Below, one piece after another: positions 1 to 7,466 of a DNA stretch of 64,000 nt. The translations under genes were made by a program, and so were the position numbers. The notes below the pieces were generated by a model. The model was not told the DNA's origin, ran no database searches, and was given only the letters and a program-made list of their open reading frames with translations. Each line of letters begins with the position of its first letter. Position 1 is the stretch's first letter. This DNA is from Lachnospiraceae bacterium (lineage in GTDB: Bacteria; Bacillota; Clostridia; Lachnospirales; Lachnospiraceae), in assembly GCA_902363665.1 (NCBI GenBank), contig CABJAW010000006.1:180388-244387 (forward strand), in the 5' to 3' direction.

Positions 1-327
1 TAGCGCCAGGAAAATGAAATTCCCCACACAGGAGTAAATACCGGCCACTCCAATTTTTGCTTTCCAGACTTTGTTCTGCGAAACAGGCAATGAAGCAACG
101 GCACGATATTTTAGTTTGCCATTATCCCGCTGTTCAATCAAGGCACAGGTGAGCGTAAGGAATCCAGGATAAAGCAGGATATACCACCAATTATAAGAAT
201 TGAGCTGGAACCAAAGAGGGGCAAAAAAGTTCATAAGTGCAGTTACAAACGGGGCCAGAACGATCAGCGTTTTTGTGAAAGTTCTCTTATGCTTTAGGTT
301 CTCTGCCTGAATATATGCCATCTCCAT
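1..327 (-). CDS. ABC-2 permease, lantibiotic-immunity (MutE/EpiE) type, 3' part outside window
   Basis: The first 109 residues of a membrane permease are visible, beginning MEMAYIQAENLK; the rest lies before base 1. The start abuts the stop of the ATPase gene (TAA then ATG with no spacer), and a GGAGGG site sits in the end of that gene, so the two are translationally coupled. The visible part has a charged N-terminus, a hydrophobic helix (TLIVLAPFVTALMNFFAPLW), the Tyr/Trp-rich NWWYILLYPGFLTL segment and LIEQRDNGKLKYRAVASLP, a pattern seen in lantibiotic-immunity permeases. Family membership is by recognition. The likely role is removing a cationic peptide from the cytoplasmic membrane together with the ATPase. 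Confidence 0.75.
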   Translation of the reverse strand, partial: MEMAYIQAENLKHKRTFTKTLIVLAPFVTALMNFFAPLWFQLNSYNWWYILLYPGFLTLTCALIEQRDNGKLKYRAVASLPVSQNKVWKAKIGVAGIYSCVGNFIFLAL

Positions 328-1032
328 TTAATATCCCTCCTTACCATTTCTGCGAATAACATCCATAAAGAGTTGTTCCAAATCTTCACCGGCGCGAAGC
401 TCTCCCTCATATCCAAGGACGCCGCCAGCAATGATACCCACATGATCTGCAATCTGCTGGACTTCTGACAGAATATGGCTGGACAAAATAACTGTAATCC
501 CTTTGCAGGGAAAAGAGCGAATTAACTCTCGAAGTTCCTCAATCCCTAAAGGGTCAAGGCCGTTAGTCGGTTCATCCAGAATCAAAAGCTGGGGACTGTT
601 CAGCAATGCAATAGCAATACCAAGCCGCTGCTTCATACCAAGAGAAAACTGCCCGGCCCGTTTCTTGCCGGTATTCGTGAGCTGGACAATTTGCAATACC
701 TCGTTAATTCGTGCATCGTCCAGACCGAGCAATGTAGTTCTGACTTTGAGATTTTCGTATGCAGTCAGATTTTCGTAAAGCGGGGGCATCTCAATCAAAG
801 CACCGATATGCTCCAGATCATTCCGCTTCCACGGGTGGCCGTCAAACTCGATGCTTCCCGATGTGGGGCGCAAAATGCCGGTGAGCATTTTTAAGATCGT
901 GGATTTGCCAGCCCCATTCGGCCCCAGCAGACCATAAACCGAGTTGCGCCGGATGTTCAGTGACACATTGTTTACCGCCATTTGCCCCTTGAAATTTTTG
1001 CAGAGGTCAGTCGTTTTCAAAATCATATCCAT
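328..1032 (-). CDS. ABC transporter ATP-binding protein, lantibiotic-immunity (MutF/EpiF) type
   Basis: A 234-residue nucleotide-binding subunit. Walker A GPNGAGKST is at about residues 37-45, the signature FSLGMKQRLG near 135, Walker B LLILDEPTNGLD near 157 and the H-loop SSHIL near 190, so all catalytic motifs are intact. The reading frame is open further upstream, but the start at 1032 is chosen because AAAGGA lies 9 nt before it and homologues begin here. Dimers would power the permease encoded immediately downstream. ABC pairs of this type are often cargo of Tn1549/Tn916-like elements, and the Orf8-like HTH gene nearby supports that context. The substrate cannot be told from sequence. 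Confidence 0.85.
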   Translation of the reverse strand: MDMILKTTDLCKNFKGQMAVNNVSLNIRRNSVYGLLGPNGAGKSTILKMLTGILRPTSGSIEFDGHPWKRNDLEHIGALIEMPPLYENLTAYENLKVRTTLLGLDDARINEVLQIVQLTNTGKKRAGQFSLGMKQRLGIAIALLNSPQLLILDEPTNGLDPLGIEELRELIRSFPCKGITVILSSHILSEVQQIADHVGIIAGGVLGYEGELRAGEDLEQLFMDVIRRNGKEGY

Positions 1033-1160
1033 ATAATCAAGTCCTTTCTTTGATTTTACGGATAGCATACCGGGCAATTTTGAAGATTTCATAAAGATTC
1101 CCGAAAACAGAATATGAACAATACACCGTAACCGTGGAGCATATCGCAACAAAGCACCAA

Positions 1161-1274
1161 CCTACGCATTTAGGGCCTTAAAAAGCCCTATATTTCAAGG
1201 TTTTTCCCGCATAGTCGGCGGGGTATGTGAGTGTTTTATCCTATCCCCGCCATAGTGCCGCTCTAAATGCGTAG
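1161..1274. repeat. ~113 bp repeat, copy A, with 11 bp terminal inverted repeats
   Basis: The segment is bounded by CTACGCATTTA (1162-1172) and its exact reverse complement TAAATGCGTAG (1264-1274). Internally it shares TTTCAAGG, TTCCCGCA and TTTATCCTATCCCCG with copy B at 1716-1827. It occupies most of the 331 bp between the ABC operon and the HTH gene. It could be a small non-autonomous element, a recombinase arm region or a structured RNA; no coding potential is seen. Confidence 0.6.
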
Positions 1275-1363
1275 AATTTACCAGCAGAAAATCGCCGGTT
1301 TCTCTGGCTCCATACTCCCAGATATGGTATCATGGAAAAAATCAATCTGACGGGGGTATCAGG

Positions 1364-1600
1364 ATGGACGGACAAGAAAAGCTGCTGGACTATGAAACAA
1401 TCAAAGCCGCCGTTGCCGGTGAGAAGTGGGCCACAGAAAAGGTGCTGGCCCACTATGCGGACTACATCGACGAGCTTTCCACGGTGGAGATCAGGCAGCC
1501 GGGCGGCAAAGTGAAAAAAGTCATTGACGAGGATATGCGGCAGCACATTTCCTTAAAGCTGCTGGAAGCGTTGCCGAGCTTCCCGCTGGAACAAGAATAA
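1364..1600 (+). CDS. Helix-turn-helix protein of the Tn916 Orf8 / HTH_16 type
   Basis: A 78-residue protein, MDGQEKLLDYETIKAAVAGEKWATEKVLAHY..., matching the small HTH_16-type proteins that sit next to the sigma-like gene and the xis/int genes of Tn916/Tn1549 conjugative elements. The ATG at 1364 is preceded by GGGGG at good spacing. Neither xis nor int follows: downstream are a hairpin (AAGAGGG/CCCTCTT, 1606-1624), a long inverted repeat and repeat copy B. The gene is therefore probably a relic of an ICE recombination module. In Tn916 the neighbouring genes regulate transfer transcription; a role for this stranded copy is uncertain. Confidence 0.7.
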   Translation: MDGQEKLLDYETIKAAVAGEKWATEKVLAHYADYIDELSTVEIRQPGGKVKKVIDEDMRQHISLKLLEALPSFPLEQE

Positions 1601-1652
1601 CGATCAAGAGGGCTGCACCCTCTTACGCCGCTTTGCGGCTATCACCTGCATA

Positions 1653-1699
1653 CCCCCGAAACAGATACACCCGCTGCGCGTCTGTACCTGTTTCGGGGG
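1653..1699. repeat. 12 bp perfect inverted repeat (hairpin)
   Basis: CCCCCGAAACAG (1653-1664) pairs exactly with CTGTTTCGGGGG (1688-1699) around a 23-nt loop. There is no T-run after it, so it is not a standard intrinsic terminator. It lies between the HTH gene and repeat copy B and may be part of an element end. Confidence 0.55.
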
Positions 1700-1715
1700 C
1701 TAATAATGACTGTAA

Positions 1716-1827
1716 CCTACGCCTTTCGGGGCTGATAACCGCCAGTTTCAAGGCTTCTCCCGCACGTTTGCAGAGGTGGGCGAATACTTTATCCTATCCC
1801 CGTCAATACTGGGTTCTAAATGCGTAG
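1716..1827. repeat. ~113 bp repeat, copy B
   Basis: A second, diverged copy of the repeat at 1161-1274: it starts CCTACGC, contains TTTCAAGG, TCTCCCGCA and CTTTATCCTATCCCCG, and ends TTCTAAATGCGTAG. The left terminal repeat is partly eroded (CTACGCCTTT instead of CTACGCATTT). The two copies lie in direct orientation and flank the HTH gene. The stretch from 1828 to about 2028 holds no gene I can support. Confidence 0.6.
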
Positions 1828-2028
1828 GAACAGGCAAAAAGAAAAGACGCCGGACGCAAGCGGCCACATGGCCGCCGCCTTTTTCGGGCTGGTGGCCTGT
1901 TTGCTGTCGGCAAGCTGCTTGCGGATAGATGGCCGGGGCTTGCGAATACTCACATCACGGCGCTCATCTTTGTTAATCATGGCATGCAGTGGATTATGGC
2001 AATTTGCAAACCACAGAGGGAGTATCAA

Positions 2029-2376
2029 TGTTTGAAAGAATGGGTGGGCAGTATGAAGAAACCGCTAAAGAAACTAATGGGTATGCTAAATCTGAAACTA
2101 ATAGGTCATTATAGGTACTATGGCATAAGTTTTAATGGCAGAATGATTTCAAACTACAAACAACAAGTGAGAGGACTTCTGTTTAAGGTGCTGAATAGAC
2201 GAAGTGACAGAAAGAGTTATACAAGAGAAGGATTCATTGAAATGCTGAAATATTACCCATTGGCAATGCCAAAGATTTCGTCAGCTTGTTTTGAGACTGT
2301 AAATATTATTATGAAGAGCCGTATGCGGGAAAGCCGCACGTACGGTTCTGTGAGGGGCTTACATTGTGAGGTGTAA
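2029..2376 (+). pseudogene. Group II intron maturase / reverse transcriptase, C-terminal fragment
   Basis: About 115 codons resemble the C-terminal X (maturase) domain of LtrA-type proteins: KEWVGSMKKPLKKLMGMLNLKLIGHYRYYG followed by LNRRSDRKSYTREGFIEMLKYYPLAMPKI (split here as two pieces of the same stretch). The catalytic RT domain with its YxDD box is absent, as are the 5' intron RNA domains. Homology starts abruptly near 2029, so the 5' nine-tenths of the intron has been lost. The reading frame ends within the intron's 3' RNA structure, as is usual for such ORFs. Non-functional. Confidence 0.8.
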
Positions 2377-2392
2377 GTCTACTCGACTAATT
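2316..2392 (+). ncRNA. Group II intron domains V and VI (3' end of intron remnant)
   Basis: The 33-nt hairpin at 2316-2348 starts GAGCCGTATGCGG and ends CCGCACGTACGGTTC, the highly conserved domain V with its GAAA loop. A second stem (CTTACA 2358-2363 with TGTAAG 2371-2376) fits domain VI, and the intron probably ends at about CTACTCGAC (to ~2386). This confirms that the preceding maturase fragment is intron-derived. Without domains I-IV it cannot splice. Confidence 0.8.
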
Positions 2393-2415
2393 TATACATT
2401 TGGAGGTGGTAAACA

Positions 2416-2613
2416 ATGAGAAAATGTGCAAAATGCGGAAAAGTTATGATGTCAGATTTAAGACTTAAAGTAAATGGTGGGGGCTATGGGATTGTTGTTC
2501 ATGTAGATGAAAAACAAAAGGCAAAAATTATAGATGATGTAAAAGTTGCGGTCTGTCCAGAGTGTGGTAATATAGAAATGTATTTAGAGGATTTAACTAA
2601 TTTGAAAGATTAA
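2416..2613 (+). CDS. Small zinc-ribbon protein, unknown function
   Basis: A 65-residue protein with two CxxC knuckles (CAKC near residue 4 and CPEC near 49), a classic zinc-ribbon arrangement, separated by a lysine-rich beta region (LRLKVNGGGYGIVVHVDEKQKAKI). The start is supported by TTTGGAGGTGG just upstream of the ATG. It lies immediately after the intron remnant, so it may belong to the locus the intron invaded. I do not recognise a named family; small nucleic-acid-binding ribbons of this kind are common in clostridial accessory DNA. Confidence 0.65.
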   Translation: MRKCAKCGKVMMSDLRLKVNGGGYGIVVHVDEKQKAKIIDDVKVAVCPECGNIEMYLEDLTNLKD

Positions 2614-2659
2614 GCGATAACTTCCAGATGATAAAGCAGAAGTATAGGGTTTGATTCAT

Positions 2660-3001
2660 ATGATTTCAGTAAAAAAACAGAGAATTGCTGCTATTATGGT
2701 TTTAAGTTCCATCATGCTGATTTTACTTTTGTCGCTAAATTTCCGAATCTGGAGTGGATATTATGCAGAAGGGGATTTGGAAAGTATAGTCATACAGCAG
2801 ATGGAATGCTTGGAAAAGTCAAATAGTGAAAACGATATAAGCGAAAGTATATGTTTGCATTTCTATGAGTGTATATGTTTCGGTGGAATAGAAATAATGG
2901 TGCTCTGGGTATATGATGGCTTTAAAGACCTCGGACAAGGTGAGTTTTCTTTCAGACCGGGAGTTACCCTTTGCAGTCTATCGGTTCGGATGGATGATTA
3001 A
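2660..3001 (+). CDS. Short membrane-anchored hypothetical, possibly a fusion remnant
   Basis: About 113 codons from the ATG at 2660. One hydrophobic helix near residues 10-30 (IAAIMVLSSIMLILLLSLNF) is followed by a short acidic region and a tail without recognisable domain. The ribosome site is weak. The latter part (GFKDLGQGEFSFRPGVTLCSL) does not look like a continuation of the first, suggesting a junction of two gene fragments, perhaps a lost sensor or lipoprotein gene next to the ABC pair. No function is assigned. Confidence 0.35.
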   Translation: MISVKKQRIAAIMVLSSIMLILLLSLNFRIWSGYYAEGDLESIVIQQMECLEKSNSENDISESICLHFYECICFGGIEIMVLWVYDGFKDLGQGEFSFRPGVTLCSLSVRMDD

Positions 3002-3007
3002 ATACTT

Positions 3008-3041
3008 CTGATAATCAAATTTAAAATTTATTATCAGGAGG
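3008..3041 (+). promoter_or_regulatory. Hairpin overlapping the ribosome site of the ABC ATPase gene
   Basis: CTGATAAT (3008-3015) pairs perfectly with ATTATCAG (3030-3037), whose last bases form the start of the AGGAGG site (3036-3041) for the ATG at 3049. The stem could partly mask the ribosome site. Inferred from pairing only. Confidence 0.4.
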
Positions 3042-3048
3042 AACTTCG

Positions 3049-3810
3049 ATGTATGTATTAAATGCAAATCATATTTCAAAAAGTTATAAAACTGCAGGAG
3101 AAACTATGCGGATTTTGCAGAATGTGAATCTGCAAGTTATGAAAGGAGAAATGGTTGCTATTATGGGACCATCCGGCAGTGGAAAGACTACTCTGCTCCA
3201 TGTGCTGACCGGGGTTGACACACCGGACGATGGAGAAATCGTAATAGGAGGAGAAACGTTTTCACAGCTTACGGAAGAAGAGAAGGCATTTTTTCGCAGA
3301 AAGCATATGGGAATGATTTTTCAGGATTTCCAGCTTTTGGAGAGTTTGACGGTAAAAGAAAATATATTGTTACCACTCATTCTTGAACGAAAAGAAGCAG
3401 ACATCCAGCAAGAGCGTTTTTCAAGAATAGCGGATGTGCTCGGCATTGAAAAATTAGCTGACAAAGGAATTACGGAAATATCGGGAGGGCAGAAACAGAG
3501 AGTTGCGATTGGCAGGGCGCTGATCAATGAACCGGATATTATTTTTGGAGATGAGCCAACAGGAAGCCTTGACCGAAAGACCATCGGGGATGTGATGCGA
3601 TGTATGAAACAGATGAATCAACGGTCTGGCATCAGCTTTCTGCTTGTGACACATGATGTTTATACGGCATCCTTTTGTGACCGGGTACTTTTTCTACAGG
3701 ATGGGAATCTGGCAAAAGAAGTAAAGAAAGAGAACACTGCCGATAATTTCAGAGAAGATATATGGAAAACGCTGTGCGGTTTGGGAGGTGGAAAAGATGA
3801 CCTTTTTTGA
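3049..3810 (+). CDS. ABC transporter ATPase, BceA/LolD (MacB) family
   Basis: A 253-residue ATPase with Walker A GPSGSGKTT (residues 40-48), Q-loop FQDFQLLESLTV, signature ISGGQKQRVAIGRALI (near 145), Walker B IIFGDEPTGSLD and H-loop VTHD, all intact. It has the short LolD/BceA architecture used with FtsX-type permeases. AGGAGG precedes the ATG by 7 nt. It overlaps the permease gene by 14 nt, so the two are co-translated. BceAB-type pairs protect against bacitracin and other peptide antibiotics by mechanotransmission. The usual adjacent BceRS two-component genes are missing here, so regulation is unknown. Confidence 0.85.
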   Translation: MYVLNANHISKSYKTAGETMRILQNVNLQVMKGEMVAIMGPSGSGKTTLLHVLTGVDTPDDGEIVIGGETFSQLTEEEKAFFRRKHMGMIFQDFQLLESLTVKENILLPLILERKEADIQQERFSRIADVLGIEKLADKGITEISGGQKQRVAIGRALINEPDIIFGDEPTGSLDRKTIGDVMRCMKQMNQRSGISFLLVTHDVYTASFCDRVLFLQDGNLAKEVKKENTADNFREDIWKTLCGLGGGKDDLF

Positions 3811-5569
3811 TATTTCCCGAAAGATGCTGAAAGCTGGTTTTTACAAATATCGATTGTACTTTCTATGCAATTTATCTGCAACGGCATTATTCTGTTGTTT
3901 TGCAGTTATTTCCACAAACAGAACGTTTATGAATGCGTCGATTGTAAATTCATCAATATCCAATAACATTTATCTTCCATTTTTTCTGTCTGCAGTGTTT
4001 TTGGTTTTTTTTCTTCCTGTTTCGTGTCAGGCATTTCTGGCATCAAGAAAACAGGAATACGGCGTGATGTTTTCTCTTGGCATGAGCCGGAAGGAAGCGT
4101 TTAGAAACTTACTTTTTGAAAATGTGATCATATCCGTGCTGGCATTAGCAATAGCACTTGCGGCAGGAACTGTGCTGTCATTTTTATTTTTTTCCGTTAT
4201 CATTTATGCAATAGATGTTCACGGAGTGCAATGGCAGTTTTGCCCGGAAGCATATAAGCTTACAGCAGTTCTATATACAGTAGTGGTGGCAGTTGCCTTT
4301 ATCCTGAATGCCGGGAGACTTATGCTGGATAAAATCGGAACCCTGCTAAAAGCACAATATCGGGCAGAAAAAACAGGAAAGATCGGTACGTTCTTATGCA
4401 GACTTGCACCCAACTACATGAGGTTTCATCTGGTGGAATGGTCATTTGTCCGCAGACACAAGAAAGAATGGGGATGTAGGTATATTTTAGCCTCTCTCAT
4501 AATAGCGGTATGTGTTATGCTTACGGGGGTATGTGTGACTTTATATCCGGCTTTTCTACAGGATGCAAAAAGTTATTCTCCCTATGACATGGTGTATTCA
4601 GAAATCTATGGAATGAATCAGGTTTCAGTACAGGATGTCCTTCATATATTGGAGAAAAATGGTGTTACTGTAGAACAGGTCATTCAGCTTCCCTATATCA
4701 GAGATGATGTTTTTAATTACCTTCCGGTGACAGAAATAAACCGGGATTTTGGATGTGATTATCAGATTCAGGAAGGCGAGTTTTTGAATTTGTTTCAGTA
4801 CAATCTGGAAGATGGGTATGAACATAACATACAGCCAGTATCTACTGTAACGATTTCCGGGGACCGAAAGCTGCAGTCTGTTGGAACAGATGTAAAGATA
4901 CTGTTTAATCAAAATCCGACCTTTGCAGATAAAACACTGATCATCAACGATTCTGATTTCGAAAAATTAAGTGCAGATATAACAGGTAGTGCTGGTATCG
5001 CAAACTTGTTTCAGTTTCAGAATTGGGAAGATTCTTATGCGGGAGTATGTGAAGTAAAAGAATATCTGCAGGAAAGCAATCAGTTGAATGAAGATGAGCA
5101 GACATATTATGAATTGTCTTCGAAAGTGGAGAAATACCAGGATGCAAAGAAATCAGGACAATTTTTATTATTTTTGATGGCATTTGTGATAGGGCTTATG
5201 ATAATGGCTGAGTTTCTGTTAATTCATTCACGTATCCAGGCAGAGAAGGAAGAAAATAGCAGGGGCGTTTGTAGTTTGCGAATGTTGGGAATGATAGACA
5301 AGGAAATGGTAAAGTGCCTATGCTATAAGAATTTTCTAAGATTTATACCGCCATCGGTTGTGGGAACAATCCTTTCTTTCCTGCCATCTTATTATCTGAA
5401 TGAGAGTTATGGAATGGGAACGAATGGAATTCTGGCAGAAATCGTATTTGGAGTGATTTTGACAGTCGGAATATTCGTAGTGATACGCAGGTATTCTGAA
5501 AAAGAAGAAAAACTTTATGAAAGCAGTTTTATAATACAAGGAAGAGGATTTTTCGAGAGGATTTTTTGA
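3797..5569 (+). CDS. FtsX-domain permease, BceB-type
   Basis: A 590-residue membrane protein. The ATG at 3797 is preferred over the in-frame GTG at 3788 because GGAGGT sits 7 nt upstream of it. An N-terminal helix is followed by three helices in an FtsX fold (SAVFLVFFLPVSCQAFLAS; VIISVLALAIALAAG; AVLYTVVVAVAFILN), a further helix near residue 235, a ~200-residue extracellular domain (SYSPYDMVYSEIYGMNQ onward) and C-terminal helices near 460-570. This layout with a large domain between the two FtsX blocks is characteristic of BceB permeases, though somewhat shorter than the usual ~650 residues. It works with the ATPase just upstream. Confidence 0.8.
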   Translation: MTFFDISRKMLKAGFYKYRLYFLCNLSATALFCCFAVISTNRTFMNASIVNSSISNNIYLPFFLSAVFLVFFLPVSCQAFLASRKQEYGVMFSLGMSRKEAFRNLLFENVIISVLALAIALAAGTVLSFLFFSVIIYAIDVHGVQWQFCPEAYKLTAVLYTVVVAVAFILNAGRLMLDKIGTLLKAQYRAEKTGKIGTFLCRLAPNYMRFHLVEWSFVRRHKKEWGCRYILASLIIAVCVMLTGVCVTLYPAFLQDAKSYSPYDMVYSEIYGMNQVSVQDVLHILEKNGVTVEQVIQLPYIRDDVFNYLPVTEINRDFGCDYQIQEGEFLNLFQYNLEDGYEHNIQPVSTVTISGDRKLQSVGTDVKILFNQNPTFADKTLIINDSDFEKLSADITGSAGIANLFQFQNWEDSYAGVCEVKEYLQESNQLNEDEQTYYELSSKVEKYQDAKKSGQFLLFLMAFVIGLMIMAEFLLIHSRIQAEKEENSRGVCSLRMLGMIDKEMVKCLCYKNFLRFIPPSVVGTILSFLPSYYLNESYGMGTNGILAEIVFGVILTVGIFVVIRRYSEKEEKLYESSFIIQGRGFFERIF

Positions 5570-5656
5570 TTATAGATAAGTAGAAAAAGATTCAAATCCT
5601 GTGTATAATTAAAAGATAAAGATAGAGACAACTCGGAATTTGTGGAGGGGAGCTCA

Positions 5657-6469
5657 ATGAAAGAAAAAACTTATCATACTCGATGCGGAACGATTCACTA
5701 TTGGGCAAGCGTGTCAAACCCGGATGAAATTACCCTTGTTTTTCTGCCGGGATTGACTGCCGATCATAGATTGTTTGATAAGCAGATTCAACATTTCAAG
5801 GAGAAGTATAATGTTGTGGTATGGGATGCACCGGCACACGCCGCTTCATGGCCGTTTCGGTTTGATTTCGATTTGTTCGATAAGGCAAAATGGCTGAACG
5901 ATATTTTAAATCAAGATAAAATTGCCAAACCGGTCATTGTTGGGCAGTCTATGGGCGGATATGTTGGGCAGGCTTATGCACAGCTCTATCCAAACCGATT
6001 AACAGGTTTTGTCTCCATTGACTCTGCACCATTGCAACGAAACTATGTGACTGCGGTTGAACTCTGGCTTCTGAAGCGAATGGAACCAGTATATGCTCAT
6101 TATCCGTGGAAATTGCTTTTGAAATCGGGGACGGAAGGAGTTGCCACGTCTGATTATGGCAGAAATCTAATGCGTGAAATGATGCTGGTCTATGATGGTG
6201 ACCAAAAGCGTTATGCGCAAATTGCTGGGCATGGTTTTCGTATTTTGGCAGAGGCAATGGAAAAGAATCTGCCATATGAACTGAAGTGCCCATCTCTGTT
6301 AATATGTGGAACTCAAGACCATGCCGGTTCATGTATAAGGTATAACAAAGCATGGCACCAAAAGAGCAAAATTCCTTTGGAGTGGATTGAAGGAGCTGGA
6401 CATAATTCTAATACAGATAAACCGGAATTGATAAACAATTTAATAGAAGAATTTGCCGCAGGTGTTTAA
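5657..6469 (+). CDS. Alpha/beta-fold hydrolase
   Basis: A 270-residue protein starting MKEKTYHTRCGTIHYW; the ATG at 5657 follows GGAGGGG. The nucleophile elbow is VGQSMGG (serine near residue 97), the oxyanion region is FLPGLTADHRLF, the acid is in LLICGTQDHAGS and the catalytic histidine in IEGAGHNSNTD, so a complete triad is visible. No signal peptide, hence cytoplasmic. The substrate is undetermined; the family includes esterases, lipases and C-C hydrolases. It stands between the BceAB-like pair and a small hypothetical gene, with its own possible -10 (TATAAT near 5605). Confidence 0.8.
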   Translation: MKEKTYHTRCGTIHYWASVSNPDEITLVFLPGLTADHRLFDKQIQHFKEKYNVVVWDAPAHAASWPFRFDFDLFDKAKWLNDILNQDKIAKPVIVGQSMGGYVGQAYAQLYPNRLTGFVSIDSAPLQRNYVTAVELWLLKRMEPVYAHYPWKLLLKSGTEGVATSDYGRNLMREMMLVYDGDQKRYAQIAGHGFRILAEAMEKNLPYELKCPSLLICGTQDHAGSCIRYNKAWHQKSKIPLEWIEGAGHNSNTDKPELINNLIEEFAAGV

Positions 6470-6472
6470 TAA

Positions 6473-6516
6473 CAGACAACTCCCAGATTATGTAATCGCA
6501 AAATCGGGAGTTGCGG
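6473..6516 (+). promoter_or_regulatory. Inverted repeat between hydrolase gene and the next gene
   Basis: CAACTCCCAGATT and the downstream AAATCGGGAGTTG form an imperfect stem ending at the ribosome site (GGAGGTGATGG) of the 6529 gene. With no T-run it is more likely a translational or processing hairpin than a terminator. Confidence 0.4.
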
Positions 6517-6528
6517 AGGTGATGGTAT

Positions 6529-6858
6529 ATGGCAAAACATGAGTTTGGAATTATGATGAATACTCCTCGGCAGAGCGAGCGATATGACGAATATGAACCG
6601 TGGAAATACGAATGCATTTCTGTTGATGATAAAGATTTAGAAGGTGTTGTTGAAAGACTTTCATCCATTGACTTTTATTGGCATACACTTTCTGTTAAAG
6701 GCAAAGGGCTTGCATATTGTGGTGTTACACTTGTTCCGCCCTGTTCATTAAAGGCGTTTATTGATAGCATTGCTGATATTCCTGAATTGTGCGAATTAAA
6801 GAAACTGTTTAAAAAGGCATTGGACAAAAATAAATGGGTTATTCATTACGGAATTTGA
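6529..6858 (+). CDS. Conserved hypothetical protein (109 aa)
   Basis: A soluble 109-residue protein, MAKHEFGIMMNTPRQSERYDEYEP..., with a strong GGAGGTG ribosome site. The composition is that of a folded alpha/beta cytoplasmic protein (VDDKDLEGVVERLSSIDFYWHTLSVKG). No transmembrane segment or recognised catalytic motif is present. Similar small proteins are scattered in clostridial genomes without assigned function. The gene ends before a bidirectional terminator shared with the convergent cupin gene. Confidence 0.65.
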   Translation: MAKHEFGIMMNTPRQSERYDEYEPWKYECISVDDKDLEGVVERLSSIDFYWHTLSVKGKGLAYCGVTLVPPCSLKAFIDSIADIPELCELKKLFKKALDKNKWVIHYGI

Positions 6859-6914
6859 TTGAGTAACAACTTCTTGTTTGAAAAATTGAGAAAACGTAAT
6901 ATTGAACAAAAAAG

Positions 6915-6955
6915 AAATGCACAGTTCTTAGCTTATCGTGAACTGTGCATTTTTG
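6915..6955. terminator. Bidirectional intrinsic terminator
   Basis: AAATGCACAGTTC pairs with GAACTGTGCATTT around a 12-nt loop, with A-rich and T-rich flanks on either side. It serves the convergent genes ending at 6858 and 6973. Confidence 0.85.
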
Positions 6956-6972
6956 TAAATAAATACTTTTAA

Positions 6973-7326
6973 TTAGCCGATTACGGCATCCTCTGCTGTA
7001 AAATGTTCCAGAGAATTTTCTTTTACCTGAATGCAGATATAAGTAATTCCAGAAATATCGGATGCAAAAAACTGACGCTTTGCAGCAGGTGCGATTTTTA
7101 GCCAGTCTCCAGTTGAAAGGCTAATTTCTTCTCCATCAATTATGGCTTTGCCGTTACCTGAAAGAATTCCATAGATTTCTTCATTTTCTTTATGAGAATG
7201 AACAAATGGGACATTTGCTCCTGCAGGTAGTTCGTTTAAACTGATTTCTGCACCTGTTAAAGACAACTTTTCATGCAGCTCAATTCGGTTTTCCTTTCCA
7301 ATAGTTGTTTTTGTGTAATTTGCCAT
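6973..7326 (-). CDS. Cupin-domain protein
   Basis: A 117-residue single-cupin protein. The start at 7326 follows GGAGG at 5 nt spacing; an upstream in-frame ATG lacks a site. The cupin motif 1 region is VPFVHSHKENEEIYGILSGNGKAIIDG (metal ligands H-x-H, E) and motif 2 is LSTGDWLKIAPAAKRQF, where the usual final histidine is not obvious. It is divergent from the HxlR regulator gene with a shared 140 bp control region, so it is probably the regulator's target. Small cupins of this class are often stress- or aldehyde-linked; the substrate is unknown. Confidence 0.75.
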   Translation of the reverse strand: MANYTKTTIGKENRIELHEKLSLTGAEISLNELPAGANVPFVHSHKENEEIYGILSGNGKAIIDGEEISLSTGDWLKIAPAAKRQFFASDISGITYICIQVKENSLEHFTAEDAVIG

Positions 7327-7370
7327 AATAACCTCCATAGTTAATTTGTAGTTTCTGGTTGCTTGGTATT

Positions 7371-7447
7371 AGTATAGTGTGAGACACATACAAAAACAAG
7401 TACGCACCTTTTTGTAACTGTACACTCAAAAATGAATGTGTTACAAT
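7371..7447. promoter_or_regulatory. Divergent promoters of cupin and HxlR genes with candidate operator
   Basis: Rightward: -35 TGTACA (7419-7424), 17 bp spacer, -10 TACAAT (7442-7447). Leftward: -35 TTGTTT (complement of 7394-7399), 17 bp, -10 TATACT (complement of 7371-7376). Between them AGTAC (7399-7403) and GTACA (7420-7424) form an interrupted dyad, a plausible HxlR operator able to touch both promoters. Confidence 0.6.
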
Positions 7448-7466
7448 AGACTCGGAGGTGAGAATT

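Noticed and set aside
1820..2035. Open frames on both strands of about 70 codons
   Set aside because: No family resemblance, no ribosome site, and neither frame is better than the other; it is treated as noncoding.
2028..2114. Possible TnpV-like start (MFERMGGQYEE) with a good ribosome site
   Set aside because: The same DNA in the next frame reads KEWVGSMKKPLKKLMGML, a continuous maturase X-domain match, so the TnpV-like reading is probably chance; it also stops after 28 codons.
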